DNA from: BP-464 sp963825415
GTDB taxonomy: Bacteria > Actinomycetota > Thermoleophilia > Solirubrobacterales > Solirubrobacteraceae
Reading direction: 5' to 3'
Length of the DNA: 64,000 nucleotides
Assembly: GCA_963825415.1 (NCBI GenBank)
Contig: CAWGTD010000013.1
Location: forward strand, 124,001 to 188,000
Each line of letters begins with the position of its first letter. Positions within the stretch are counted from its first letter, which is position 1. Below, one piece after another: positions 1-8,125 of this stretch. A program made the position numbers and the translations under genes. The notes beneath the pieces are model-generated. The model was not told the origin of the DNA. It ran no database searches and saw only the letters and a program-made list of their open reading frames with translations.

Positions 1-1046
1 ACATCTCCAACACCGCCCAGACCGAGGGGCCGTCCGGCTACCCCCAAGCCGCCACGCTCGAGTTCCGCGAGGCGACCAAGCGCTACCCCGGCTCGGACGA
101 GGCGGCGGTCGAGCGGTTGAGCCTGCGCGTCGAGGCCGGCGAGATCTGCGTGCTGGTCGGCCCGTCGGGCTGCGGCAAGACCACCGCGATGCGGATGGTC
201 AACCGGATGATCGACATCACCGAGGGCGACATCCTGCTCGACGGCCGCAGCGTCCGCGAGCGCAAACCGGCCGAGCTGCGCAGGGAGATCGGCTATGCGA
301 TCCAGCAGATCGGCCTGTTCCCGCACCAGACCGTCGCCGAGAACATCGGCACCGTGCCGCGCCTGCTCGACTGGGACAAGCGGCGGGTGCGCGCCCGGGC
401 GCTCGAGCTGCTCGAGCTCGTCGGCCTCGAGACGACGATGGCCGATCGTTACCCCTCCCAGCTCTCGGGCGGCCAGCGCCAGCGCGTCGGCGTGGCCCGC
501 GCGCTCGCGGCCGACCCGCCGCTGATGCTCATGGACGAGCCGTTCGGCGCGATCGACCCGATCAACCGCGAGCGGCTCCAGAACGAGTTCCTGCGGCTCC
601 AGCAGGAGCTGCGCAAGACGGTCGTGTTCGTCACCCATGACATCGACGAGGCGATCAAGATGGGCGACCGGATCGCGATCATGCGCAAGGGCGGCAAGCT
701 CGCGCAGTACGCGACCCCGGCCGAGCTGCTCAGTGCCCCGGCCGACGCGTTCGTCGAGGACTTCGTCGGCGCCGACCGCGCGCTGAAGCGCCTGTCGCTC
801 CAGCGGGTCCGCGACATCGACCTCGCCCCGCCGACCGCCGGCAGCGCCGTCCAGGTGCGCGCCGACCAGCCGCTGCGCGACGCGCTGTCGACGGTGCTGG
901 AAGCCGGCGAGCAGCAGGCCGCCGTGCTCGACGAGCAGGGGCAGTCGATCGGCACGCTCTCGGTCGACGTGATCATCGAGTTCCTCAAGCCGGCGCCCGA
1001 CGGCCGAGTCGAGCAGGCGCCACCGGCGGCGGACCGCGTCTCGTGA
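1..1046 (+). CDS. opuCA: Osmoprotectant (betaine/choline/carnitine-type) ABC transporter ATP-binding protein, 5' end outside window
   Basis: ATPase that powers uptake of quaternary-ammonium osmoprotectants through the inner membrane. The frame is open to the left edge (first whole codon at base 3), so the start lies upstream. Seen in order: Walker A GPSGCGKTT near base 160, Q-loop, signature LSGGQRQRV near 465, Walker B LMLMDEPFGAID near 525, H-loop VTHDIDEA near 637, then a C-terminal single CBS-like stretch ending FLKP. This architecture is typical of OpuCA/ProV. The stop TGA overlaps the GTG of the next gene, so the three transporter genes form one operon. The exact substrate cannot be told from sequence. 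Confidence 0.9.
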   Translation, partial: ISNTAQTEGPSGYPQAATLEFREATKRYPGSDEAAVERLSLRVEAGEICVLVGPSGCGKTTAMRMVNRMIDITEGDILLDGRSVRERKPAELRREIGYAIQQIGLFPHQTVAENIGTVPRLLDWDKRRVRARALELLELVGLETTMADRYPSQLSGGQRQRVGVARALAADPPLMLMDEPFGAIDPINRERLQNEFLRLQQELRKTVVFVTHDIDEAIKMGDRIAIMRKGGKLAQYATPAELLSAPADAFVEDFVGADRALKRLSLQRVRDIDLAPPTAGSAVQVRADQPLRDALSTVLEAGEQQAAVLDEQGQSIGTLSVDVIIEFLKPAPDGRVEQAPPAADRVS

Positions 1047-1729
1047 TCGCCCAGGTCGTCATCCACCAGCGCACCGAGACCTGCGTGAGCCGCAACGACT
1101 TCTGCCCGGACTGGATCCGCGACCACATCGGCGACTACGTCGACCCGCTCGTCCGCCACGTCGAGCTCGTGATCGTCTCGGTCGCCATCGGCTTCGCGAT
1201 CGCCTTCACCCTGGCGCTGCTCGCCCACCGGCGCCGCTGGCTGGTGGGCCCGTTCACCGCGATAACCGGTGTGCTCTACACGATCCCCTCGATCGTGCTG
1301 TTCACCGTGCTGCAGGCGATCCTCGGGTTCGGGTTCTTCGTCGGCGTGATCCCACTCGTCGCCTACACGCTGATCATCATCTTCCGCAACACCGTCACAG
1401 GCCTGGCAAACGTGCCCGAGGAGACGCGTGACGCGGCCCGCGGCATGGGCCTGACAGAACGCCAGCTGCTCTGGCGCGTCGAGCTGCCGCTGGCCGTCCC
1501 GGAGATCGTCGCCGGCGTGCGCATCGCGACGGTCACGAACGTCGCGCTGGCAACGCTTGCGTTCTTCGCCGGCGCCGGTGGCCTCGGCGCCCAGATCCTC
1601 ACCGACATCGCGTTCAAGTCGAACATCGTGGTCGCCGGCGGCCTGACGGTCCTGCTGGCGTTCGCCTTCGACGCCGTGCTGCTCGTCGCGCAGCGCTCGC
1701 TCGTGCCGTGGCGGAGGGTCGCGCATTGA
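1043..1729 (+). CDS. opuCB: Osmoprotectant ABC transporter permease
   Basis: Inner-membrane permease of the OpuC/ProW family, 228 residues. It has about five hydrophobic segments between residues 30 and 220. The EAA-like cytoplasmic loop is visible as ARGMGLTERQLLWRVELP around residue 135, the motif that contacts the ATPase. The GTG start overlaps the ATPase stop (GTGA). The first ~35 residues, containing two cysteines, are polar and may be extracytoplasmic. Downstream a second permease begins inside its last codons. Two permeases plus a binding protein match the OpuC layout. Confidence 0.9.
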   Translation: MIAQVVIHQRTETCVSRNDFCPDWIRDHIGDYVDPLVRHVELVIVSVAIGFAIAFTLALLAHRRRWLVGPFTAITGVLYTIPSIVLFTVLQAILGFGFFVGVIPLVAYTLIIIFRNTVTGLANVPEETRDAARGMGLTERQLLWRVELPLAVPEIVAGVRIATVTNVALATLAFFAGAGGLGAQILTDIAFKSNIVVAGGLTVLLAFAFDAVLLVAQRSLVPWRRVAH

Positions 1730-3423
1730 TCCTCGCGAGCTGGCTCTCCGATCTCGGCGACGCCGTCTCCTTCATCTTCAACGGGCGCGAATCCGTTGCG
1801 GGAGGCGTGCAGGTCGGCGGCTCGCAGCTGTGGCCGCTGCTGGGCAAGCACCTCCAGGTGACCGGCGAGGCGATGGCGATCGCCTGCCTGATCGCGATCC
1901 CGATCGCGCTCTGGCTGGGGCATCTCGGCCGCGGCGAGCTGGCGGCCTCGACGATCTCCAACGCCGGGCGCGCCGTGCCGTCCTTCGCGGTGCTCGTGTT
2001 CTTCAGCGCCTACCTGGGCTTCAACGTGACGAACCTCGTGTTCGCCATGGTGCTGCTCGCCGTCCCGCCGATCTTCACCAACACGTACGTCGGCGTGCGG
2101 CAGGTCGATCGCGACGCGGTCGACGCCGCCCGGGGCATGGGCCTGACCGGCGCGGAGGTCGCGCGCCGGGTCGAGCTTCCACTCTCGCTGCCGCTGATCT
2201 TCGGCGGCATCCGCACGTCTGCGGTCAACGTCCTCGCCACCGCGACGCTCGGCCCGTTCGTGGGCGTCGTCACGCTCGGCGATCCGATCATCAACACCAA
2301 CGTCTACGGCCAAGCCGGTCAACTCGGCGGAGCCATCCTCGTCGCCGCGCTCGCGCTGGCGTCCGAAGTCCTCTTCTCCGGCCTACAGCGGGTCGTCACC
2401 CCGCGAGGCCTCAAGCCACCATCCATCAGGAGGAAGATGTCTCGCATGAAGACCCGTCCCGCCCTCGCCGCCGCGGTGGCGGCGATGGCCGCGTTCGCCG
2501 TTGCCGCATGCGGCGACGACGACAAGAACTCGAGCTCGGAACCGGCTTCCACCGGCGGCAGCACGAGCTCGAAGGTGATCCAGCCGATCGACGGTGCGGC
2601 CTCGACGCCGGTCATGACGGTCGGATCGAAGAACTTCACCGAGGAGTTCATCCTCGGTGAGATCTACGCCCAGTCGCTCGAGGCGGCCGGCTACAAGGTC
2701 AAGAAGCAGCTGAACCTCGGCTCCGAGCAGATCGCCTACAAGGCGCTCCGGGCCGGCAAGGTCGACGCCTATCCGGAGTACACCGGGACGATGCTGACGT
2801 CGTTCTACAAGGTGAAGACCGAGGACGTGCCCAAGGACAGCTCGGCCGCCTACGAGCAGGCCCAGGAGCTGGCCGAACAGGATGGGGTCGAAGCGCTGGC
2901 CCCCACCCCGTTCACCGACTCCAACGGCTTCGCGATGACGATGCAGAAGGCCGACGAGCTCGGGGTCGAGAACCTCTCCGACCTCTCCGACAAGGCCTCC
3001 GAGCTGACGCTCGCCGGTCCGCCGGAGTGCCGCCAGCGCGAGGACTGCAAGCTGGGCCTGGAGAAGGTCTACGGGCTGAAGTTCAAGAAGTTCATCCCGG
3101 TCGACCTCGCCAAGCGCCACGAGGTGCTCAAGAACGGCCAGGCCGACGTCTCGCTGGTGTTCACCACCGACGGGCAGATCAAGGCCGACAATCTGGCGCT
3201 GCTGGGCGACGACAAGCATCTGTTCCCGCCCTACAACGTCAGCTTCCTGGTGCGCGACGAGACCCTGAAGGGCCACCCCGGAATGGACAAGGTCGTCGAG
3301 CAGGTCCAGGAGGGGCTGACAACCGAGGTCATGCAGGAGCTCAACTCCCGCGTCGACCTCGACAAGCAGAAGCCGGCCGCTGTGGCCAAGCAGTACCTGA
3401 CGGAGTCCGGCTACCTCGAGTAG
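1726..3423 (+). CDS. Osmoprotectant ABC permease running in frame into a substrate-binding lipoprotein
   Basis: One uninterrupted frame encodes a second permease (about residues 1-235, loop ARGMGLTGAEVARRVELP) and then a ProX/OpuBC-type binding protein that starts VGSKNFTEEFILGEI and ends LTESGYLE. I chose TTG at 1726 because GGAGGG (1713-1718) lies 7 bases upstream and TTGA overlaps the previous stop; GTG at 1708 is the alternative. No stop codon separates the two halves, yet the second half has its own ribosome site, ATG codons at 2437 and 2446, a signal peptide and a lipobox (VAAC, then GDDD). Either a fusion plus a free lipoprotein are made, or one inserted base hides a permease stop: skipping a base before 2445 gives a TGA overlapping ATG 2446. 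Confidence 0.8.
   Translation: MILASWLSDLGDAVSFIFNGRESVAGGVQVGGSQLWPLLGKHLQVTGEAMAIACLIAIPIALWLGHLGRGELAASTISNAGRAVPSFAVLVFFSAYLGFNVTNLVFAMVLLAVPPIFTNTYVGVRQVDRDAVDAARGMGLTGAEVARRVELPLSLPLIFGGIRTSAVNVLATATLGPFVGVVTLGDPIINTNVYGQAGQLGGAILVAALALASEVLFSGLQRVVTPRGLKPPSIRRKMSRMKTRPALAAAVAAMAAFAVAACGDDDKNSSSEPASTGGSTSSKVIQPIDGAASTPVMTVGSKNFTEEFILGEIYAQSLEAAGYKVKKQLNLGSEQIAYKALRAGKVDAYPEYTGTMLTSFYKVKTEDVPKDSSAAYEQAQELAEQDGVEALAPTPFTDSNGFAMTMQKADELGVENLSDLSDKASELTLAGPPECRQREDCKLGLEKVYGLKFKKFIPVDLAKRHEVLKNGQADVSLVFTTDGQIKADNLALLGDDKHLFPPYNVSFLVRDETLKGHPGMDKVVEQVQEGLTTEVMQELNSRVDLDKQKPAAVAKQYLTESGYLE
2428..2448 (+). promoter_or_regulatory. Internal ribosome-binding site and start(s) of the substrate-binding lipoprotein
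   Basis: AGGAGG at 2428-2433 is followed by ATG at 2437 (spacing 3) and ATG at 2446 (spacing 12), both in frame. A lipoprotein signal sequence begins here. This is the best Shine-Dalgarno sequence in the operon and argues that the binding protein is translated independently of the permease. Confidence 0.7.
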
Positions 3424-3432
3424 CCGGCAGGC

Positions 3433-3448
3433 CCGGGCTAGCGCCCGG
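3433..3448. terminator. Possible bidirectional terminator hairpin between convergent genes
   Basis: CCGGGC (3433-3438) pairs with GCCCGG (3443-3448) around a TAGC loop, just after the transporter stop and overlapping the dut stop. There is no T tract, so terminator function is only suggested by position. Confidence 0.3.
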
Positions 3449-3869
3449 AGGAGCCGAAGCCGCCCTCGCCGCGCTGTGACGCGGTGAGGGCGGCGACCTC
3501 CTCGACCTCCGGCGTCTCGACACGGACGAGCACGAGCTGGGCGATCCGGTCGCCGGGCTGCACCGCGAACGGCTCGCTGCGATCCGTGTTGAGCAGCAGC
3601 ACCTTCAGCTCGCCCCGGTAACCCGAGTCGATCAGCCCCGGGGCGTTGACCAGCGCGATGCCGTGGCGAGCCGCCGCGCCCGAGCGCGGCAGCACCAACC
3701 CGGCTTGGCCGGGCGGGATCTCGACCGCGATCCCCGTGCGCAGCGCCGCCCGCTCGCCGGGTGCGAGCTCGGCCGCTTCCAGCGCGCAGAGGTCATAACC
3801 GGCATCGCCCTCATGGGCGAGGGTCGGAAGCCGGGCCGCGGGGTCCAGCCGCTGGACCCGCAGGCTCAC
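3438..3869 (-). CDS. dut: dUTP diphosphatase (dUTPase)
   Basis: Hydrolyses dUTP to dUMP and pyrophosphate, keeping uracil out of DNA and feeding dTMP synthesis. The 143-residue length fits trimeric dUTPases. All five family motifs are visible: GDAGYDL, PRSG, GLIDSGYRGE, GDRIAQLV and the C-terminal RGEGGFGSSG arm. The GTG start at 3869 overlaps the hflX stop (GTGA); a longer open frame upstream is Arg/Ala-rich and lies inside hflX. It is probably co-transcribed with hflX. Its 3' end faces the osmoprotectant operon 14 bases away. Confidence 0.95.
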   Translation of the reverse strand: MSLRVQRLDPAARLPTLAHEGDAGYDLCALEAAELAPGERAALRTGIAVEIPPGQAGLVLPRSGAAARHGIALVNAPGLIDSGYRGELKVLLLNTDRSEPFAVQPGDRIAQLVLVRVETPEVEEVAALTASQRGEGGFGSSGR

Positions 3870-5134
3870 CCGAGGTGGCCGTTGGTCGAGAACGCGGCGA
3901 AGCGCTCGGCGACCCCGGCCGGAACCAGGGCGCGCACGCGCACGCCCTCGGGCGTGTCGGTGCGCTCGAGCTCGCCGGCGACGTCGTGCAGCTCCGCCAG
4001 CCGGCCGCCCTCGGCGTAGGGCAGCAGCAGCTCGACGGGGCACAGCGTCGCGCGGAACGCCTCCTCGACCTTGTCCCCCAGGACGTCGAGGCCCTCGCCT
4101 GTCAGCGCCGAGACGAGCACGTCGCCCGGATGGCGGTGAGCCAGCTCGGCGCGGCGGTCGGCGTCGAGGACGTCGGCCTTGTTGAGCACCATCAGGCGCG
4201 TGCGATCGCCGGCGCCGATCTCCTCGAGCACGTCCTCGACCGCGGCCATCATCTCCAGGCGCTCCTCCTCGGGGGCCGAGGCGTCGACGACGTGCACGAT
4301 GAGGTCAGCGAGCCGCGTCTCCTCGAGCGTGGCTCCGAACGCCTCGACGAGCTGGTGGGGAAGCTTGCGGATGAAGCCGACCGTGTCGGTCACGAGGTAC
4401 GGGCGCCCGTGCAGCCGCAGCAGCCGGGTCGTCGGGTCCAGCGTGTGGAACAGCCGATCGCCGACGCCGACCTCCGCGCCGGTCAGGGCGTTGAGCAGCG
4501 TCGACTTGCCCGCGTTGGTGTAGCCGGCCAGCGCGACCCGCGGAAGGTGGGCCCGCTCGCGTTCGGCGCGCATCGTCGCGCGCGAGCCCTGGACTCCGAC
4601 AAGCCGGCGCTTGAGGTGCGAGATCCGGTTGCGCGCAAGCCGCCGGTCGGTCTCGATCTGCGACTCGCCCGGGCCACGGGTGGCGAAGCCGCCGCTCGTC
4701 ACGCCACCGAGGCGTTCGAGATGCGTCCACAAGCCGCGCATCCGCGCGAGGTTGTACTCGAGCTGCGCGAGCTCGACCTGGAGCTTGCCCTCGGCGCTGT
4801 GGGCGTGGTCGGCGAAGATGTCGAGGATCGTCGCGGTGCGGTCGACGACGGGGATCGTCTCGAGCGCCTGCTCGAGGTTGCGCTCCTGGCGCGGGCTCAG
4901 CTCGTCGTCGCAGGCGACGACGTTGGCGTCGAGCTCTTCGATCAGGCTCTTGAGCTCCTCGAGCTTGCCCGGGCCCAGGTAGGTGTTGGGATGCGGCTTG
5001 TCGCGGTGCTGGACGAGCTGGCCGACCACGGCAACGCCGGCGGTGCGCAGCAGCTCGCGCAGCTCGGAGAGGTCGTCGCCCTCCTGCGTGACGCCGATAC
5101 AGATCGCGCGTTCCTTTGCCCGTGGTTCCTGCAC
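3866..5134 (-). CDS. hflX: GTPase HflX, ribosome-associated
   Basis: HflX GTPases bind and split stalled or hibernating 70S ribosomes. The 422-residue protein has the N-terminal HflX domain (NTYLGPGKLEELK; GGFATRGPGESQIETDRR before the G domain) and then G1 GYTNAGKS, G3 DTVGF and G4 NKAD. GTG at 5134 is preceded six bases upstream by TAGACT, so the mRNA is probably leaderless. Its stop overlaps the dut start. The upstream gene on the same strand, a MOT1-type transporter, ends only 15 bases before, so transcription could also continue from there. Confidence 0.95.
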   Translation of the reverse strand: MQEPRAKERAICIGVTQEGDDLSELRELLRTAGVAVVGQLVQHRDKPHPNTYLGPGKLEELKSLIEELDANVVACDDELSPRQERNLEQALETIPVVDRTATILDIFADHAHSAEGKLQVELAQLEYNLARMRGLWTHLERLGGVTSGGFATRGPGESQIETDRRLARNRISHLKRRLVGVQGSRATMRAERERAHLPRVALAGYTNAGKSTLLNALTGAEVGVGDRLFHTLDPTTRLLRLHGRPYLVTDTVGFIRKLPHQLVEAFGATLEETRLADLIVHVVDASAPEEERLEMMAAVEDVLEEIGAGDRTRLMVLNKADVLDADRRAELAHRHPGDVLVSALTGEGLDVLGDKVEEAFRATLCPVELLLPYAEGGRLAELHDVAGELERTDTPEGVRVRALVPAGVAERFAAFSTNGHLG

Positions 5135-5140
5135 GCTTCG

Positions 5141-5146
5141 AGTCTA
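5141..5146 (-). promoter_or_regulatory. -10 box for leaderless hflX transcript
   Basis: On the minus strand TAGACT is followed by six bases and then GTG at 5134. No Shine-Dalgarno is present. No clear -35 was seen. Confidence 0.45.
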
Positions 5147-5149
5147 GAG

Positions 5150-6304
5150 TCAGGCCACACCGGCGACCGCCCGTCTCAGGCGCACCGCGCCGACCGGAAT
5201 CCACCACAGGGCCAACCCGAGCGGCAGCGCCACCGCGAGGTTTGAAGCGAACCCGACCACGCCGATCAAGAGCGCCACGGCCCAGCTGCGTGCGCCCTTC
5301 AGATCGCGCAGAAGCCCGATGTGCAGCACGCCCGCGGCGGCCAGCATTCCTGCCAGGACGGGCAGCGGGAAAGCGGCCAGCAGGCCCGCCAGCCCCGCCC
5401 CGAAGCCGACCGCCAGGACGACCAGCGCGCCGCCGATCGCCAGCGGGGCACCGGCCGTCCGTGCGCCGAAAGCACGGTGGGCGGTCATCCCCCCAGCCCC
5501 GTGGCAGACCGGCATGCCGGCGATCGACCCGGACAGCAGGTTCGCCAAGCCGAACGTGGTGGCCAGCCGCCCCGGCTTCACTCGCCATGCGCGCTCACCG
5601 AAGTAGGTGCGCGCGGCATCGCTGGTGGCGATGCACGAGTTCGCGAAGCTCAGCGGGACCTGCGGGAGCACCAACACCGTGAACGCCGTCCAGAGCGTCG
5701 CGGAGTCCAGGTGCGGAAACGCGAGGCTCGACGGTCCCAACCCCACGCCGCCGCGCACCCGCACCAGTGCGATGACCACCGCAACCGCCACGAGCACGAG
5801 CGACACCAGCCGGCGCTTGAGCGTCAGTGCCGCGGCGAGCACGAGCAGCCCGAGCACGATCAGCAGGTCGGGATCGGCCGAGTGGTCGCGGAAGGACTTC
5901 GGCGCGGCATGCACGAGGCCCCAGGCGACCTTCAGGAACAACAGGCCGACGGTGAGCTGTACTCCGCGCACGAGCGGCTTGGGGAACGCCCGCGCCGCGA
6001 GGTCGATCAGGCCGGTGCGCCCGAGCACGACGAAGATCACGCCCATCAGCAGCGCTCCGGCGGCGATCTCGTCCGAGCCCAGGCCCTTCGCGATGGCGAT
6101 CGCGCCGAACGCCTTCAGCGGCTGGACGGGCACCGGCAGCCGGTAGGTGGCGGCCGCCGCCAGATACAGCAGTCCTGCGGGTAGCAGGACGGCCGTCGCC
6201 GAGAGCCCGTTGGAGACGATCAGCGCGGTCGCGATCGGCACCAGTACACCCACGTCGGCGACCGCGCCGGCCAGCTCACGGCGGTCGAGCCGGATCGTGC
6301 TCAT
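5150..6304 (-). CDS. MOT1-type molybdate/sulfate transporter
   Basis: A polytopic membrane protein of 384 residues with about ten hydrophobic segments. It matches the MOT1 family (a SulP-related group known from plant molybdate transporters) by VPVQPLKAFGAIAIAKGL near residue 65 and by MPVCHGAGGM with FGARTAGAP near residue 265. The ATG at 6304 overlaps the modA stop (ATGA), so the two are translationally coupled. No ABC permease or ATPase for molybdate is present in the window. Substrate is inferred from family and from modA; sulfate or tungstate are alternatives. Confidence 0.85.
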   Translation of the reverse strand: MSTIRLDRRELAGAVADVGVLVPIATALIVSNGLSATAVLLPAGLLYLAAAATYRLPVPVQPLKAFGAIAIAKGLGSDEIAAGALLMGVIFVVLGRTGLIDLAARAFPKPLVRGVQLTVGLLFLKVAWGLVHAAPKSFRDHSADPDLLIVLGLLVLAAALTLKRRLVSLVLVAVAVVIALVRVRGGVGLGPSSLAFPHLDSATLWTAFTVLVLPQVPLSFANSCIATSDAARTYFGERAWRVKPGRLATTFGLANLLSGSIAGMPVCHGAGGMTAHRAFGARTAGAPLAIGGALVVLAVGFGAGLAGLLAAFPLPVLAGMLAAAGVLHIGLLRDLKGARSWAVALLIGVVGFASNLAVALPLGLALWWIPVGAVRLRRAVAGVA

Positions 6305-7047
6305 GGCGCCGCGAATCCTGCCCGTCGCAGCGCCACCGCGCAGCCCCCGTGCAGAACGTCGTCGACGATCCGGCGCGCCGCCTGTGGCTGCCGTGTCCCG
6401 TTGACGATCGCCATCGCGTAGACCACGACGCCGCCGAGCTCGCCGGGCAAGTCGGTCGCGTGCAGCTTGTCCTTGCTCTCGCGGACGTCGCTGCGGAAAA
6501 CAAACGCCGCGTCGGCGGCCCGCGATACGACCTTCGCCACCACGCGGCGCCCGTCGGGCGCCTGGGCGCTGACCCGTGACAGCAGAGCGATGCGCTGATC
6601 GAGCGGCAGTCGCCCGAGCACCGACCGGGTATGGATGCCCAGCCGCGACGAGACGTCGCCGATGGCGATCGTGCGGTCGGACGCGGCGAGCCGGTTCAGG
6701 TCGCTTGTCTCTTCGTCCCCGGGCCGTGCCGCGATCACCAGCGCGTTGACCGCGAACTCGACAGGCGTTGCCACCTTGCCCGCGCGGGCCAGGGCCGCGG
6801 GGGTGCCCGAGTTGGTCGCCACGAAGACGTCCGGCAGCACGCCGCGGCGGATCTCGGCCGCGATGTTTGTGGTGCTGTCGATATCCAGCCGGACACGGAC
6901 CCCCGAGATGTTCGGCGTGCACCCCTGCAGGACCGAGCCGATCGCGCTCCCTGCGGCGACTCGTAACGTCGGCCCGCTCGGAGACGCGGAGCCGCCGCAG
7001 CCGGTTGCCGCCGCCGTCGCGCCGAGCAGCACCCAGAGCCGCTTCAC
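6301..7047 (-). CDS. modA: ModA-like molybdate-binding lipoprotein
   Basis: Extracytoplasmic binding protein of the ModA type, 248 residues. GTG at 7047 begins a short signal sequence with a lipobox-like ATGC and then GGSASPSG. The mature part shows the family pattern: TLRVAAGSA, the SSTT-like ligand loop here as DSTTNIAAEI, a LPDVFVATN segment, EFAVNALVI, TIAIGDV and a C-terminal VVYAMAIV. Its stop overlaps the MOT1 transporter start. It diverges from dapE with 33 bases between starts. ModA normally works with ModBC, so pairing with a secondary-type carrier is unusual. Confidence 0.85.
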   Translation of the reverse strand: MKRLWVLLGATAAATGCGGSASPSGPTLRVAAGSAIGSVLQGCTPNISGVRVRLDIDSTTNIAAEIRRGVLPDVFVATNSGTPAALARAGKVATPVEFAVNALVIAARPGDEETSDLNRLAASDRTIAIGDVSSRLGIHTRSVLGRLPLDQRIALLSRVSAQAPDGRRVVAKVVSRAADAAFVFRSDVRESKDKLHATDLPGELGGVVVYAMAIVNGTRQPQAARRIVDDVLHGGCAVALRRAGFAAP

Positions 7048-7068
7048 AGCGGGGAAGTCTCCCACCGC

Positions 7069-7074
7069 TAGCCT
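7069..7074 (+). promoter_or_regulatory. -10 box for leaderless dapE transcript
   Basis: TAGCCT is followed by GCCCGC and then the GTG start at 7081. There is no Shine-Dalgarno. Confidence 0.45.
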
Positions 7075-7080
7075 GCCCGC

Positions 7081-8125
7081 GTGCCCGGTGACCTGGCAGC
7101 CCGGACCCTCGAGCTCGTCGACATCGCCTCGGAGTCCCGCGACGAGAGCGAGCTCGCCGCTCACGTGCTGGGGCTGCTGCCCGACAGCCGCGACGCCGGC
7201 GACAGCCTGCCTGCTGGCGGGCGCGACGGCGCGAGGCGACCGGCCGCTGGTGCTGCTCGCCGGCCACCTCGACACGGTTCCGGCACAGGAGAACCGGCCA
7301 GGGCGGCGCGACGACGACGCCGTCTTCGGGCTCGGCGCCAGCGACATGAAGAGCGGCCTCGCGGTGATGGTCGAGCTCGCGCTGGCCGACCCCGCCGCCC
7401 GCACGGTCGACCTCGGCTTCGTGTTCTTCCCCCGCGAGGAGCTCCCGGTCGGCGAGTCGGCGCTGACGCCCCTGCTGGCGCGCGAGCCGGCGCTGCGAGA
7501 GGCCGACCTCGCGATCGTCATGGAGCCGACCGCGAACACGCTGCAGGCCGGCTGCCTGGGCAACGTCAACGCCGCGTGGTCGTTCACCGGCACCTCGGGC
7601 CACTCGGCACGCCCCTGGCTGGCCGACAACGCGATCCATCGGGCCGCCCGCGGGATCGCGGCGCTCGCCGACGTTCCGTTCGAGGAGCACGAGTTCGACG
7701 GGCTCCTGTTCACCGAGGCCGCGTCGGTCACCCGTGTTGCCGGCGGCATCGCCGACAACGTGATCCCCGACCGGGCGGTCGCCCACGTCAACTACCGCTA
7801 CGCCCCCGGCCGCTCGCCGGCCGACGCCGAGACGCGCCTGCGCGAGCTGTGCGAGCCGCACGGACAGCTCGAGATCCTCTCGAACGCCCCCTCCGGCCGC
7901 GTGCCCTCGGGCAACCCGTTGGTCGACCGGCTCCGCGCCGCCGGCGACCTGGCGCTGGAGCCCAAGCAGGCGTGGACGCCGGTCGCCGAGTTCGGCCTCG
8001 CGGGCATCGACGCGGTGAACTTCGGCCCGGGCGACCCGGCGTTCGCCCACCGGCGCGACGAGCAGGTCACCGTGGCGGCGCTGCAGCGCGCCTATGAGGT
8101 GCTGGAGCGCTTCGCGTGCGCCTGA
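7081..8125 (+). CDS. dapE: Succinyl-diaminopimelate desuccinylase (M20 family), frameshifted in this sequence
   Basis: Zinc amidohydrolase that removes succinate from N-succinyl-LL-DAP. The first ~43 residues (MPGDLAARTLELVDIASES) are in one frame. From about base 7210 the homology continues in the next frame with HLDTVP, GASDMKSGLAV, FFPREELP and GTSGHSARPW, the M20 metal-site and dimer motifs. Removing one C from AGCCTGCC near 7208-7212 restores a 347-residue protein, so a single-base insertion is likely. The stop overlaps the start of dapC. The role is assigned from the adjoining dapC, dapD and dapF rather than from residues that separate DapE from ArgE. Confidence 0.85.

Noticed and set aside
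5150..8050. A 966-codon minus-strand frame covering the MOT1 transporter and beyond
   Set aside because: Only the last 384 codons (from ATG 6304) are transporter. The upstream part is antisense or out of frame to modA and dapE and is Arg/Gly-rich nonsense.
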